A stretch of DNA of 64,000 nt, from assembly GCF_900187225.1 (NCBI RefSeq), contig NZ_LT906436.1, forward strand, positions 1,922,001 to 1,986,000, read 5' to 3'. Below are positions 38,682-48,480 of this stretch, piece by piece (the stretch's first letter is position 1; every line of letters starts with the position of its first letter). Under the pieces are notes generated by a model. The model was not told the origin of the DNA. It did not search any database and saw only the letters and a list, made by a program, of their open reading frames with translations. The position numbers and the translations under genes are program-made. Source of the stretch: Listeria monocytogenes. GTDB lineage: Bacteria > Bacillota > Bacilli > Lactobacillales > Listeriaceae.

Positions 38682-39647
38682 TTAATAATTTCTTTTATCT
38701 AAAACACGAACGATTTGTTTTAATGGTTTTAATTCAGGAACTTGCGGCAAAGAATCTAATATTTCTACTGCTTTTTTCAAGTAGGTTGTTGCGACATCTT
38801 CGGCCTGTTTTGCTCCTGTTTTTTTGACTTCTTCCACTAAAACAGCGATCTCTTCTGCTGGAGTTTCCTCTGTAATCTGGCTGATGCGTTTTTTAAGAAA
38901 AGGATCTTCCATTGCAAAAAATACTGGCAATGTGACATTCCCTTGTCTTAAATCTTCTCCAGCTGGCTTACCAAGTTCTTTTTCTGTTCCAACAAAATCA
39001 AGTACATCATCCGTAATTTGAAACGCCATGCCAACATAATAACCAAAACGATATAACTTCTGATAATCGGCTTCACTTTGACCAGAAACAACGCCACCAA
39101 GCCCACAGCTAGCTGCAATGAGTAAAGCTGTTTTCCGTTTAATTCGGCGTAAATAATTACGCACACTTTGGTCAAAATTATATTTATCTTTTAATTGCTC
39201 GATTTCGCCTGTAGAAAGCTCCACCGTAACATGAGATAACATTTTGTGCGCAGCAACGTCTTTAATTTCCGTCATATATTCCAGTGACTTAGCAAACAAA
39301 AAGTCACCAGTATACATCGCAATATGGTTGCCCCACTTCGATTTAATTGTCTCGCGTCCGCGTCTTAAATCCGCATCATCCACCACATCATCATGCACAA
39401 TCGATGCCATATGAATTAATTCAATCGCCACACTGGCGTTTTTCACTGCGTTAAAATCAGCATTAGCAGCAAGACGTGCGGATAAACAAACGAACATCGG
39501 TCTAATTCGTTTTCCACCAGCCTCTAATAAATGAAGTGCCGCAGCGGAAGTAGTGTCAGCAGCTGCGCCAGAAAGAGCCTTTTTAAGTTCTTTTTCAACT
39601 GAGTCAATGTCTTTTTGCATATTTGCATATAAAAAGTTAAGTTTCAT
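38682..39647 (-). CDS. hepT: Heptaprenyl diphosphate synthase, catalytic subunit
   Basis: 321 residues. Condenses isopentenyl units onto farnesyl diphosphate to build the C35 menaquinone side chain. The first Asp-rich motif is HDDVVDDADLRRG and the second QITDDVLDFVG, with GGKRIRPM near the N-terminus. The frame is open to 39707, but the ATG at 39647 with AAGGTGG is the start; that ribosome binding site abuts the menG stop. It needs HepS, encoded two genes upstream. Confidence 0.95.
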   Translation of the reverse strand: MKLNFLYANMQKDIDSVEKELKKALSGAAADTTSAAALHLLEAGGKRIRPMFVCLSARLAANADFNAVKNASVAIELIHMASIVHDDVVDDADLRRGRETIKSKWGNHIAMYTGDFLFAKSLEYMTEIKDVAAHKMLSHVTVELSTGEIEQLKDKYNFDQSVRNYLRRIKRKTALLIAASCGLGGVVSGQSEADYQKLYRFGYYVGMAFQITDDVLDFVGTEKELGKPAGEDLRQGNVTLPVFFAMEDPFLKKRISQITEETPAEEIAVLVEEVKKTGAKQAEDVATTYLKKAVEILDSLPQVPELKPLKQIVRVLDKRNY

Positions 39648-39657
39648 GCTTGCCACC

Positions 39658-40371
39658 TTATTGTTCCTTCTTTTTAAATCCAAAGTGGGTTGCACTTGCG
39701 CCGCCACTGTGTGAAATATATCTTACGTATGAAAATCCGGCTTCTTGAAACATTTCCGCAAGTCGTGCCATTCCTGGAAACTCACGCGTTGATTCCTGTA
39801 ACCAGCTATATTCTTTATAACTTTTCGCAAAAAACTTCCCGAAAACAGGCATCACGTAACGGAAATACGCATTAAATACTTGTTTCCATCCAGGAATATT
39901 TGGTTGCGACGTATCGATACACGCAAGCTGTCCACCCGGTTTTAACACACGGTACATTTCACGCAACACTTGCATATAATCCGGTACATTTCTAAGCCCA
40001 AAACCAATTGTCACGTAATCAAAACTATTATCCGGAAAAGGTAATTCCATTGCGTTCCCGTGAATAAGTTCCACATTATGCAAATCCGCTTCCTTCACTT
40101 TCTCGCGACCAACTTTCAGCATATTTTCACTAAAATCAAGCCCTGTCACATGACCTTCTGGGCCAATTTCTTCCGCCATCATAATCGACCAATCTGCCGT
40201 TCCACAGCAAACATCAAGAACATTCGTCCCTTTTTGAACACGCATTAGCTTCATTGTTTCTTTGCGCCATTTCACATGTAGTTTAAAACTAATAACACTA
40301 TTCATTCGGTCATAACTTGGGGAAATTTTTTCAAATACTTTATGTACTTTTTCTTCTTTAGTTTCCGTCAT
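39658..40371 (-). CDS. menG: Demethylmenaquinone methyltransferase
   Basis: 237 residues. SAM-dependent C-methylation, last step of menaquinone synthesis. Motifs: [14 protein letters not shown]-binding [37 protein letters not shown] and [12 protein letters not shown]. Lies between the two heptaprenyl synthase subunit genes, as in Bacillus. Also called ubiE or menH. Confidence 0.95.
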   Translation of the reverse strand: MTETKEEKVHKVFEKISPSYDRMNSVISFKLHVKWRKETMKLMRVQKGTNVLDVCCGTADWSIMMAEEIGPEGHVTGLDFSENMLKVGREKVKEADLHNVELIHGNAMELPFPDNSFDYVTIGFGLRNVPDYMQVLREMYRVLKPGGQLACIDTSQPNIPGWKQVFNAYFRYVMPVFGKFFAKSYKEYSWLQESTREFPGMARLAEMFQEAGFSYVRYISHSGGASATHFGFKKKEQ

Positions 40372-40393
40372 ATCCCGAATCTCCTTCTATTTA

Positions 40394-41161
40394 TCAGTCG
40401 TTAATAACTTCGATGATTCTTTTTTCTAGTAGATTAGAAAGTGGTTCAGCTTCTGTTTTTAGTTGTTCCACTTCACTTTTCACATCACGAATAATCGCTA
40501 CTAACCAGCTTTCAAAATTAGATACAGCTTCCTTTGCAAAGTAGCCATGATCAAACGCCCGCTTCAACCTAGACGCACCAATTTCCTTATAAGTAGCAAG
40601 TTCCGTTTGAAGCCTTTTGAGTAAAAAGAACTGACAACCAAGCGCGATAAATGTTTCATCTTTCATAAAGTACTTAGCAAATTTGGCAAAAATAGCCGCA
40701 TTCGTCAAAGTAAGCTGAGATAAATATTCTTCATCCGTCGCTACATGTAATTGGTATATATTTGTTTTTGCCGTGTTTGTTTCTTGGACACCACTTTGCA
40801 AAGCACGGAGAAGTGGAATCATTTCTAATTCTGCAAGCGTGCGGTAATAGAGAGCGCTATAAAAATCACCAGCAAGAACTGTCAACTCTTGTTCCTTACG
40901 TGTCAGCTTTACAACATCGCCTGGTTCATCAATTTTTTCATGTGTATCATGCGCTAAAATCATGTACAGCGTTGCACTAACGACGCGATAAGCTGCAGCA
41001 TCAGTCAAATCAGAGCCAGAAATTGCTTCATGAAGAAAGAGCATTTGATCTTTGTCCATTTGCCCGCCTTCATTATTCTCTTGTAAATATTGATAGACTG
41101 CTTGCTCATGTACCAACTGCTCCACTTCCTTTAGCCCAGCCTCTCTTGCCTGATAAGTCAT
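40394..41161 (-). CDS. hepS: Heptaprenyl diphosphate synthase, component 1
   Basis: 255 residues, all-helical, without Asp-rich catalytic motifs. HepS is the regulatory partner that sets product length for HepT. The assignment rests on the family-like segments HEAISGSDLTDAAAYRV and FGHGYF-like KRAFDHGYFAKEA, the length and the hepS-menG-hepT order. In Bacillus mtrB precedes hepS; here folE ends 58 nt away with nothing between. Confidence 0.9.
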   Translation of the reverse strand: MTYQAREAGLKEVEQLVHEQAVYQYLQENNEGGQMDKDQMLFLHEAISGSDLTDAAAYRVVSATLYMILAHDTHEKIDEPGDVVKLTRKEQELTVLAGDFYSALYYRTLAELEMIPLLRALQSGVQETNTAKTNIYQLHVATDEEYLSQLTLTNAAIFAKFAKYFMKDETFIALGCQFFLLKRLQTELATYKEIGASRLKRAFDHGYFAKEAVSNFESWLVAIIRDVKSEVEQLKTEAEPLSNLLEKRIIEVIND

Positions 41162-41219
41162 TTAACAATCCCCTTTGAATCTCCTTATTATGTAAAATAA
41201 ATTATACCATAAAGGATAT

Positions 41220-41789
41220 TTAATTATGCTTAATTAAAGCCAAAACTTCACTTCTAAGCTTATCGTCATTTTTAAAAGCACCACGAACAGCACTTGTAAT
41301 TGTTTTTGTTCCAGGTTTGTTCACACCGCGGATAGTCATGCACATATGCTCTGCTTCCATGATGACCATTACACCTAGCGGTTTTAGTTTTTCCATCATA
41401 ATTTCTGCAACAGTCGTTGTAATCCGTTCTTGTAACTGCGGGCGGCGACTCACATCATCCACTACGCGTGCAAGTTTACTAAGACCAGCAACTCTTCCAT
41501 TTTGTGGTAAGTATGCTACATGTGCTACTCCGAAAAAAGGGACAAGATGATGTTCACACATAGACGAAAAGCGAATGTCTTTCACAAGTACTAATTCTTC
41601 ATGTTGTTCTTCAAAAATAGTATCGAAATGAACAGAAGGATCTTTTTTCAGCCCGGCGAAAACTTCTTCATACATACGAGCTACTCGCATTGGTGTATCA
41701 ATCAGTCCTTCACGATCTGGATTTTCTCCTACTGCTTCTAAAATAACTTTTACCGCATCAGCAATCTTTTGTTTGTCTATTTGCTCCAT
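41220..41789 (-). CDS. folE: GTP cyclohydrolase I
   Basis: 189 residues. Converts GTP to dihydroneopterin triphosphate, entry to folate. Zinc ligands and active-site residues in [20 protein letters not shown] and [17 protein letters not shown]. The frame is open to 41852, but the ATG at 41789 (AGGGGA upstream) gives the usual length. First gene of folE-hepS-menG-hepT-ndk. Confidence 0.96.
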   Translation of the reverse strand: MEQIDKQKIADAVKVILEAVGENPDREGLIDTPMRVARMYEEVFAGLKKDPSVHFDTIFEEQHEELVLVKDIRFSSMCEHHLVPFFGVAHVAYLPQNGRVAGLSKLARVVDDVSRRPQLQERITTTVAEIMMEKLKPLGVMVIMEAEHMCMTIRGVNKPGTKTITSAVRGAFKNDDKLRSEVLALIKHN

Positions 41790-41824
41790 CCTTAATTCCC
41801 CTATCTTTTTAGCATTATATACCT

Positions 41825-41852
41825 TGTATATCTTAACACAGCCGAACTTCAA
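41825..41852 (-). promoter_or_regulatory. Promoter of folE-hepS-menG-hepT-ndk
   Basis: Minus strand TTGAAG (41847-41852), 16-nt spacer, TATACA (41825-41830). A second TATAAT lies slightly downstream, without a matching -35. Confidence 0.5.
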
Positions 41853-41953
41853 GGTAAATTTAATTTGCTTGAATAAGTGATAATAATAGGGTTTTTTTGC
41901 TTTCGTAATTATATTCCCTATTTCTAAAACAGAAAACCACTAAAAATGGGCAT

Positions 41954-41997
41954 AAAAAAACTAGCCTAGCTTAATTATAAAATTAAGGCCAGACTAG
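41954..41997 (-). terminator. hup terminator
   Basis: Long imperfect hairpin (CTAGCCTAGCTTAATT arm against AATTAAGGCCAGACTAG) with seven T on the minus strand after it. It separates hup from folE. Confidence 0.78.
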
Positions 41998-42023
41998 AGT
42001 TAGTGCTTAAAAGTCTATGTAGC

Positions 42024-42299
42024 TTATTTAACAGCTTCTTTAAGCGCTTTACCAGGTTTGAAAGCTGGTACTTTACTTGCAGGGATGTCGATTTCTTCTT
42101 TAGTACGAGGGTTACGGCCTTTACGGGCAGCACGTTCACGTACTTCAAAGTTACCAAATCCGATTAATTGAACTTTTTCACCTTTAGATAAAGAAGTTTG
42201 AATAGTTTCGAATACAGCTTCTACTGCTTTCGCTGCGTCTTTTTTAGAAAGATCAGCTAGTTCAGCAACGCTATTTACTAAATCAGTTTTATTTGCCAT
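42024..42299 (-). CDS. hup: DNA-binding protein HU
   Basis: 91 residues. Nucleoid protein that bends DNA as a dimer. The family signature [18 protein letters not shown] and the arm [18 protein letters not shown] are present. GAAGGAGG ribosome binding site. The basic, alanine-rich composition is normal. A long upstream region, a strong ribosome binding site and a solitary terminator suggest a highly expressed single-gene unit. In Bacillus the next genes are spoIVA and gpsA; here a phosphatase takes the place of spoIVA. Confidence 0.97.
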   Translation of the reverse strand: MANKTDLVNSVAELADLSKKDAAKAVEAVFETIQTSLSKGEKVQLIGFGNFEVRERAARKGRNPRTKEEIDIPASKVPAFKPGKALKEAVK

Positions 42300-42710
42300 T
42301 GTGTTTTCACCTCCTTCACAGAATAATACAAAATAAGCAGGTACAAGATATACCTGTATTTCTCTTTTTTTCCAAAAACAAAAATGAATTTGGAAATCTA
42401 AGGAGAATCATGACTGAAATGGCTTAACTACAAGCCTTAACAGTAATTCTGATAAAAGATTATCACATAATCCCTACAACTGCAAGGAATAATGCCAAAC
42501 TGACACCGTTTCTTAACATTTTCAACCACAAACTTTTTTCTTTAAATGCTTGAAAACGTGATAGTATCAACCTGTTATCCATAATACTAACTTGGAAGCC
42601 TTAGAATAGCAAGCGATACCACCACAATTAGCTAAAATAGTTCTTTTTTCATAAAAATATGTGTAAATTTGCGTCTATTACCTGAAAACTCTAGGTTTCT
42701 GAGCCTAGTT
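42300..42710. other. Long upstream region of hup
   Basis: 411 nt without a gene. A candidate extended -10 promoter lies on the minus strand (TTGCAG 42480-42485, 15 nt, TGTGATAAT with GATAAT at 42459-42464). A perfect 6-bp hairpin CAGGTA/TACCTG is in the leader (42338-42356). The right end holds the terminator of the phosphatase gene. The 42490-42680 stretch shows nothing recognisable. Confidence 0.45.
42686..42709 (-). terminator. Terminator of the phosphatase gene
   Basis: AAAACTAGG on one arm against CCTAGAGTTTT (two-base bulge) right after the stop codon, ending in TTTTC on the minus strand. Confidence 0.6.
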
Positions 42711-43691
42711 TTATTCTAACATTTCTTTTTGGAAAGCTGCTTTTTCTGTCGCAGTAATTCCAATTCCTTTTTCTAAATAATTAGCTACTGATCCATATTG
42801 TTTTTTCATTTCATCAAAGGCAATTTCCAAATATTCAGGACGAGCTTCTGCCATCGGCCGGAACGTTTCTAAATCGATTTTTTCGGTTCCACTCGAAAAG
42901 AGCGACACGATTCCTCCCATTTCTTGTAAAATGTCGTCCTGGTAGCGATTAGTGATGGCGTAATCGTCGAAAATCGTTTTTTCTGGTACATCTAACAATG
43001 TTAGTAATAATGCCCCCAGGACGCCTGTACGGTCTTTTCCTGCAGTGCAATGGAAAACGAACGGCAAGCCTGCTTTTGCATCTTCTAATACTTCTGTAAA
43101 GATTTCTCTAAAACCTTCCACTGATTGCACAAACACGCGGTAACTTTCTCCCATCAACGGTTCATAAATAGTTGTATCATTTGTTACCGGTAGCTTTGTT
43201 TCTTCATTTTTGGCAGTGCCAATGGGAATATGTTTGTTCAGTATACCTTCAATTGCTGGTGTTGGTTGTGCTTTAACTTCCGAACTACTGCGCAAATCAC
43301 AAATCCATTTTATATGTAGTTTTTGAAGCAATGCTGCATCGTTCTCATTAATATTCACTAAATTAGAAGAGCGATAAAACTTCCCCCATTTCACATGCTT
43401 ACCGTTTTTGGATGCATAACCGCCCATATCTCGAAAATTGAATACACTTTCAAGTGGCAAAATGCGTTCAGAAACAATAGCTTTATCTCCGTTTGGTGTC
43501 TCTAAAAAGAAATAAATAGGAATATCCTTTGTGTCATATGAATAGTGATCAACATCATTTGTTACTTTGAAAACGGGTTCACTATTTGCTTCTAGTTTAG
43601 GACTACTACTTACAAAAACCACTGTACCTTCGCTGACTTCTTCTTTGTTCCATGTTAATGTTACGGCTTTATCTGTACGAGTAACTTCCAT
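42711..43691 (-). CDS. Protein tyrosine/serine phosphatase (Y_phosphatase3 type)
   Basis: 326 residues. The C(x)5R signature is HCTAGKDRTG at about residues 215-225, with the family's FNFRDMGGYASKNGKHVKWG and FYRSSNL upstream. The first 90 residues form an extra beta-rich region. No signal peptide is seen, so it should be cytosolic. This class often acts on phosphotyrosine or phosphoinositides; L. monocytogenes LipA is a related family member at another locus. The ATG at 43691 (AGGTGG upstream) is preferred to the GTG at 43700. It occupies the Bacillus spoIVA position. Confidence 0.87.
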   Translation of the reverse strand: MEVTRTDKAVTLTWNKEEVSEGTVVFVSSSPKLEANSEPVFKVTNDVDHYSYDTKDIPIYFFLETPNGDKAIVSERILPLESVFNFRDMGGYASKNGKHVKWGKFYRSSNLVNINENDAALLQKLHIKWICDLRSSSEVKAQPTPAIEGILNKHIPIGTAKNEETKLPVTNDTTIYEPLMGESYRVFVQSVEGFREIFTEVLEDAKAGLPFVFHCTAGKDRTGVLGALLLTLLDVPEKTIFDDYAITNRYQDDILQEMGGIVSLFSSGTEKIDLETFRPMAEARPEYLEIAFDEMKKQYGSVANYLEKGIGITATEKAAFQKEMLE

Positions 43692-43751
43692 ATTTTCCAC
43701 CTACTTTGTATTATTTGGCTTTTCTGCTTCATTTTAGCATATTTCACAAAA

Positions 43752-43790
43752 AAAGAGCCAAAATAAGCGAATAGCCTATCTTGACTCTTT
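43752..43790 (-). terminator. gpsA terminator
   Basis: 10-bp stem AAAGAGYCAA (43752-43761 with 43781-43790, one G-T pair) followed by a T-run on the minus strand; ends der-gpsA. Confidence 0.8.
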
Positions 43791-43793
43791 CTA

Positions 43794-44810
43794 TTAAAAT
43801 GATTCTTTTTCGATTTTCTTTTCGCGACCCATTAATAAATCAACTGCTTCGCGAGCATCTTTATTTTCGAATAAAATCGCGTAAATCGATTCAGTAATTG
43901 GCATATCAATATCTAGTTTTTTCGCCCAGCCATGTACTGCTTTGGCTGTTCGTACACCTTCAACGACCATACCCATTTTTTCTAATACTTCATCTAAATT
44001 CTCGCCTTTACCTAGCATATTTCCAGCTCGCCAATTACGTGAATGCACACTAGTGCAAGTAACGATTAAGTCACCAATACCAGTCAGCCCGTAAAAGGTT
44101 TGTGGATTAGAGCCAACAGCAACACCGAGACGAGTGATTTCTGCCATTCCGCGAGTCATTAGTGCCGCTTTGGCATTATCGCCGTAACCAAGGCCGTCAG
44201 AGATTCCTGCGCCAAGTGCGATAATGTTTTTAAGCGCGCCACCAATTTCTGCACCAATCACATCATCATTCGTATAAATACGCAAGTTATTATTGATGAA
44301 ACGATCTTGAACAATCTCAGCAGCTGATAAATCTTTACAGCTCGCACAAAGTGTTGTTGGATGACGAAGGGCAACTTCTTCCGCATGACTTGGTCCAGAA
44401 AGAACCACAAGTGCTTTACGTTTAGCTGCATCAATTTCTTCCTCAATCACTTCAGACATTCGAAGGTTTGTTTCTGGTTCAATACCTTTACTCACATGAA
44501 CTAAAATTGTGGGTTCTTTTAGCGCTTCATTTAACTGCTTACAAACGATACGCATCGCATTTGTTGGAATAGCAATTACGACAATTTCTGCACCATCAAT
44601 AGCTTCATCAAGTGACAATGTCGCTTTTACCTCAGTTGGTAAAATAATATCTGGCAAATAGTGACTATTCGTGTGCGATTCGTTAATTTCATTCACAATT
44701 TTATCTAAGTTTCCCCAAATAACTGGTTTATGATTATTATCAGCTAGGACAAGTGCAAGACCTGTTCCCCAACTTCCAGCGCCAAGAATAGCTACTTTTT
44801 TCTGTGTCAT
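43794..44810 (-). CDS. gpsA: Glycerol-3-phosphate dehydrogenase [NAD(P)+]
   Basis: 338 residues. Makes sn-glycerol 3-phosphate from DHAP for phospholipids. Rossmann loop [14 protein letters not shown]; the catalytic Lys is in [16 protein letters not shown], with [12 protein letters not shown] after it. The frame is open to 44852, but the ATG at 44810 with GGGAGG is the start. 22 nt after der, the usual Firmicute pairing. Confidence 0.96.
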
Positions 44811-44832
44811 TATATTTTTCCTCCCGAAAACT

Positions 44833-46143
44833 TTACTTACGCTTACGAGCAATTACTCGAATTGGCGTACCCTCAAATGGAAATGCTTCTCTAATCCGGT
44901 TTTCTAAGAAACGTTCATACGAAAAATGCATGAGTTCTGGATCATTAACAAATACAACAAACGTTGGTGGTTTTACCGCCACTTGTGTTGTATAGAAAAT
45001 CTTCAGTCGTTTACCTTTATCCATAGGTGATGGGTTCATTGCAACAGCATCACTAATAACATCATTCAGCATACTTGATTGTACACGTAATGAATGGTTA
45101 TCGCTTACTTGGTTAATAAGTGGGAATAGATTATTTAAGCGTTGTTTTGTTTTAGCAGATACGAAAACAATTGGTGCATAGCTTAAGAATTGGAATTGCT
45201 CACGAATATCTTCTGTCCATACATTAATTGTTTTTTCATCTTTGTTAATTGCATCCCATTTGTTCACAACAATAATAATTGCACGTCCGGCATCATGCGC
45301 ATATCCAGCAATTCGTTTATCTTGCTCACGAATACCTTCTTCTGCGTTGATAACCACAAGAACAACGTCCGAGCGTTCAATTGCTCTCATTGCACGTAAA
45401 ACACTATATTTCTCTGTGCTTTCATACACTTTCCCACGTTTTCTCATTCCGGCTGTATCAATCATGACATAATCTTGGCCATCGAAAGTATAAGTTGTAT
45501 CAATTGCATCACGAGTTGTACCCGCAATATCTGAAACAATAACACGATCTTCTCCAAGCAGTGCATTTAGAATAGAAGATTTACCAACATTTGGTCGACC
45601 GATTAAACTGAATTTCACTGTGTCATCTGGATATTCTTCCTCTTCTTCTTTTGGAAAATGAGCGCGAACAGCATCAAGCATGTCGCCAAGCCCTAGTCCA
45701 TGTGAACCAGAAATTGGATACGGCTCACCAAACCCAAGAGAATAAAAATCATAAATTTGATCTCGCATTTCTGGGTTATCTACTTTATTAATCGCTAAAA
45801 CAATTGGTTTATTAGACCGGTAAAGAATTTTTGCTACTTGTTCGTCTGCATCGGTAACTCCTTCACGACCATTGGTAATAAAAATAATTACGTCTGCTTC
45901 ATCAATTGCGATTTCCGCTTGTGCGCGAATTTGCTCTAAAAATGGTTCATCGGAAAGATCAATACCACCTGTATCAATAATGTTAAATTCTTTTCCAAGC
46001 CATTCCGCTGAATTATATATGCGGTCACGTGTCACACCGGGAACATCTTCCACTATGGAAACACGTTCACCAACGATTCTGTTAAAAATAGTCGATTTGC
46101 CAACGTTTGGACGTCCGACAATCGCTACAACTGGTTTTGCCAT
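44833..46143 (-). CDS. der: Ribosome biogenesis GTPase Der (EngA)
   Basis: 436 residues. Two consecutive G domains: first P-loop [11 protein letters not shown] with NKVD, second [11 protein letters not shown] with NKWD, then a C-terminal KH-like domain ending in basic residues (RVIARKRK). Essential for 50S assembly. Transcribed with gpsA and probably initiated after the rpsA terminator. Confidence 0.97.
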
Positions 46144-46241
46144 TATTTCACCTTCTTTTTTCTCGAATCCTATTTATCAAACTTTCTTTAGTTTATCAGT
46201 AAAACAGCTTACTGGCAATGAAAAGTTCGATTTGAAAAAGA

Positions 46242-46278
46242 AAAAGAGCCTATAGGAACAATCTCCCTAGGCTCTTTT
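46242..46278 (-). terminator. rpsA terminator
   Basis: Stem AAAAGAGCCTA against TAGGCTCTTTT (46242-46254 with 46267-46278) and T-rich tail on the minus strand, between rpsA and der. Confidence 0.83.
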
Positions 46279-46286
46279 GCGTACTA

Positions 46287-47432
46287 TTATTTATCGTCGT
46301 TTTGAAGACCTTTTAATTTATCACCAATTAAATCGCTCATTTGGAATCCAGTATTTTCTTCTGGAAGTTCATAATCAGCCTCTTCTACTGGAGCATCTTG
46401 TAATTCTTTGATGCTTAATGATAAACGTTTGTCTGCTTCGTTTACTTCAAGTACTTTTACTTCCACAGTTTGGCCTTCTGAAAGCACTTCTTGTGGTGTC
46501 CCAATATGTTCATGGGATATTTGAGAAATATGAACCAAACCTTCCACTCCAGGGAATATTTCCACAAATGCACCAAAAGTAACTAGACGTACTACTTTTC
46601 CTTCTAAAACAGAACCAACTTGCGCTTTCTCGGTAATACCGTCCCATGGTCCAGGTAAAGTCGCTTTAATAGAAAGAGAAATACGTTCATTTTCAGGGTC
46701 AATTCCAATAACTTTAACTGTTACTTTTTGACCTTCCTCTAAGACTTCTTGTGGTGTTGCAATATGTTTATAAGAAATTTGCGAAATGTGAACTAATCCG
46801 TCCACGCCACCAATATCAACGAATGCACCAAAGTTGGCTAAGCGTTGAACTGTACCTTCAATCACGTCACCTTCTTTGATTTCGCTTAGTAGCGCTTGCT
46901 TTTGACTAGCTTTTTCTGTTTCCACAACTGCACGATGGCTTAAAATTACTCGGTTATTTTCCGGTTCAAATTCTACTACTTTGAAAGTAAGAGTAGTTCC
47001 TTTGTAATCTGCGAAATCTTCCACAAAATGGTCTTCTACTAAAGAAGCTGGAACAAACGCACGAACACCAAGGTCAACAACTAATCCACCTTTAACAACA
47101 TCACTGACTACCGCTTCAAAAACTTCACCAGATTCGAATTTAGCTTTAATATCATCAGATGCTTTTTCTGCATCCACTTTTCGTTTAGATAAAACAAGTA
47201 TATCGTCTTCTACTTTTGTGACAATCAAATCAAGTGTGTCGCCAACGCTCACAACGTCAGAAGCTGTCTCCACATGTATATTGGAAAGTTCACTTATTGG
47301 AACGACACCATCAAGTTTGCTACCTGGAATACCAACATAAACTTGTTTATCTTCCACGCTTGTAACTGTGCCAGTGACTTTGTCTCCTTCTTCAAAATTT
47401 CTAACTTCCACATCAAATAAATCTTCAGACAT
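46287..47432 (-). CDS. rpsA: Ribosomal protein S1 homologue (four S1 domains)
   Basis: 381 residues. Four S1 RNA-binding repeats are visible; the last two are the most canonical (EGTVQRLANFGAFVDIGGVD and EGKVVRLVTFGAFVEIFPGV, each followed by GLVHISQIS). This is the short Firmicute form (YpfD), which may assist translation but lacks two domains of the enterobacterial S1. ATG at 47432 after GGAGG. The frame stays open for 62 more codons upstream to 47618, which is unusual (see finding). Confidence 0.93.
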   Translation of the reverse strand: MSEDLFDVEVRNFEEGDKVTGTVTSVEDKQVYVGIPGSKLDGVVPISELSNIHVETASDVVSVGDTLDLIVTKVEDDILVLSKRKVDAEKASDDIKAKFESGEVFEAVVSDVVKGGLVVDLGVRAFVPASLVEDHFVEDFADYKGTTLTFKVVEFEPENNRVILSHRAVVETEKASQKQALLSEIKEGDVIEGTVQRLANFGAFVDIGGVDGLVHISQISYKHIATPQEVLEEGQKVTVKVIGIDPENERISLSIKATLPGPWDGITEKAQVGSVLEGKVVRLVTFGAFVEIFPGVEGLVHISQISHEHIGTPQEVLSEGQTVEVKVLEVNEADKRLSLSIKELQDAPVEEADYELPEENTGFQMSDLIGDKLKGLQNDDK

Positions 47433-47740
47433 GTGTAGCCCTCCATTCGTTAGTCGAATTTTAGGAATTTCTAATTCAGAAGCAACCTTCACTCTTGCTT
47501 CATCTGCTTGACTAGTTTTCCTAGATAGGCAAATTCCGATTAAATAAAGAAAAATATCAAATACACCTTCTGTAAAACTGATCTTCCAGCTAGAAAATCC
47601 TTTCAAGATACTTTTCACAAAGTAAAAAATCTCTCTTATAACATCCTACAAATCCAGACATTTGTCAAGCTCTTTTAAGAGGGCGGAAATGCCTACAGAG
47701 CGTGAAATCGCTTCGTTTGTTTAGCCTTTCACGGTTAAAT
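47433..47740 (-). other. Long leader and promoter region of rpsA
   Basis: About 308 nt between the cmk terminator and rpsA. A perfect -35 TTGACA occurs on the minus strand near 47663-47668, but the -10 at 17 nt is poor and a TATAAG lies 22 nt away, so the promoter is not settled. From 47618 to rpsA the DNA is an open frame continuous with rpsA, starting at a GTG without a good ribosome binding site. Confidence 0.45.
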
Positions 47741-47741
47741 T

Positions 47742-47788
47742 AAAAAAGTACTACATTTCCATTTAGTTAAGAAAATGTAGCACTTTTT
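47742..47788 (-). terminator. cmk terminator
   Basis: Long stem (AAAAAAGTRCTACATTT arm against AAATGTAGTACTTTTTT) at the end of cmk; followed by T-run on the minus strand. Confidence 0.85.
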
Positions 47789-47790
47789 TG

Positions 47791-48465
47791 CTAATTATTA
47801 ATTTTTAGTTCTGCTAGTGAAAGAATTTTATTGGCTACTTGATCAATCGACATTGATGTTGTATCCACTTCAATTGCATCGTCCGCTTTTTTTAACGGTG
47901 AGTGTGTTCTTGTATAATCTAAATGATCTCGCTCTTCAATTTCTTTTTTGAGTTGGTCTAGATCTCCAGTAAAACCTTTTGCCATGTTCTCTTTATAGCG
48001 ACGTTCTGCTCGTTCTTCTACACTTGCAAGTAAAAATATTTTTAGTTCAGCGTTAGGAAGAACTGCTGTACCGATATCACGACCATCCATTACAATTCCG
48101 CCTTCTGTAGCAAAAACTTGTTGGCGTTCTTGAAGTGCTTCACGGATAGATGGGTGTGCGGCAACGATAGATACATGATTGGTCACTTCTATAGAGCGAA
48201 TCACTTCTGTGACATTTTCTGAACCTACAAATACTTGTTGTACTTCGCCAGGTTCAAAACGAATAACTGTTTTTTGGAGTAAAGCTGCTATAGCTTTTTC
48301 GTCTTCATATGCGATGTTATTTTTTAAAGCGATATAGGTTACTGCACGATACATAGCACCCGTATCAATATAGACAAAGCGCAATTTTTTTGCAACGATT
48401 TTTGCCACCGTACTTTTTCCAGCTGCAGCCGGCCCATCAATCGCGATACATATCTTTTTAGTCAT
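47791..48465 (-). CDS. cmk: Cytidylate kinase
   Basis: 224 residues. Phosphorylates CMP and dCMP. P-loop [28 protein letters not shown] and [12 protein letters not shown] bind the nucleotide, and RRYKEN begins the lid. It lies 15 nt after the asparaginase gene. A cmk-rpsA-der-gpsA order is common in Firmicutes. Confidence 0.96.
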   Translation of the reverse strand: MTKKICIAIDGPAAAGKSTVAKIVAKKLRFVYIDTGAMYRAVTYIALKNNIAYEDEKAIAALLQKTVIRFEPGEVQQVFVGSENVTEVIRSIEVTNHVSIVAAHPSIREALQERQQVFATEGGIVMDGRDIGTAVLPNAELKIFLLASVEERAERRYKENMAKGFTGDLDQLKKEIEERDHLDYTRTHSPLKKADDAIEVDTTSMSIDQVANKILSLAELKINN

Positions 48466-48480
48466 AAAATAAAACTCCTT

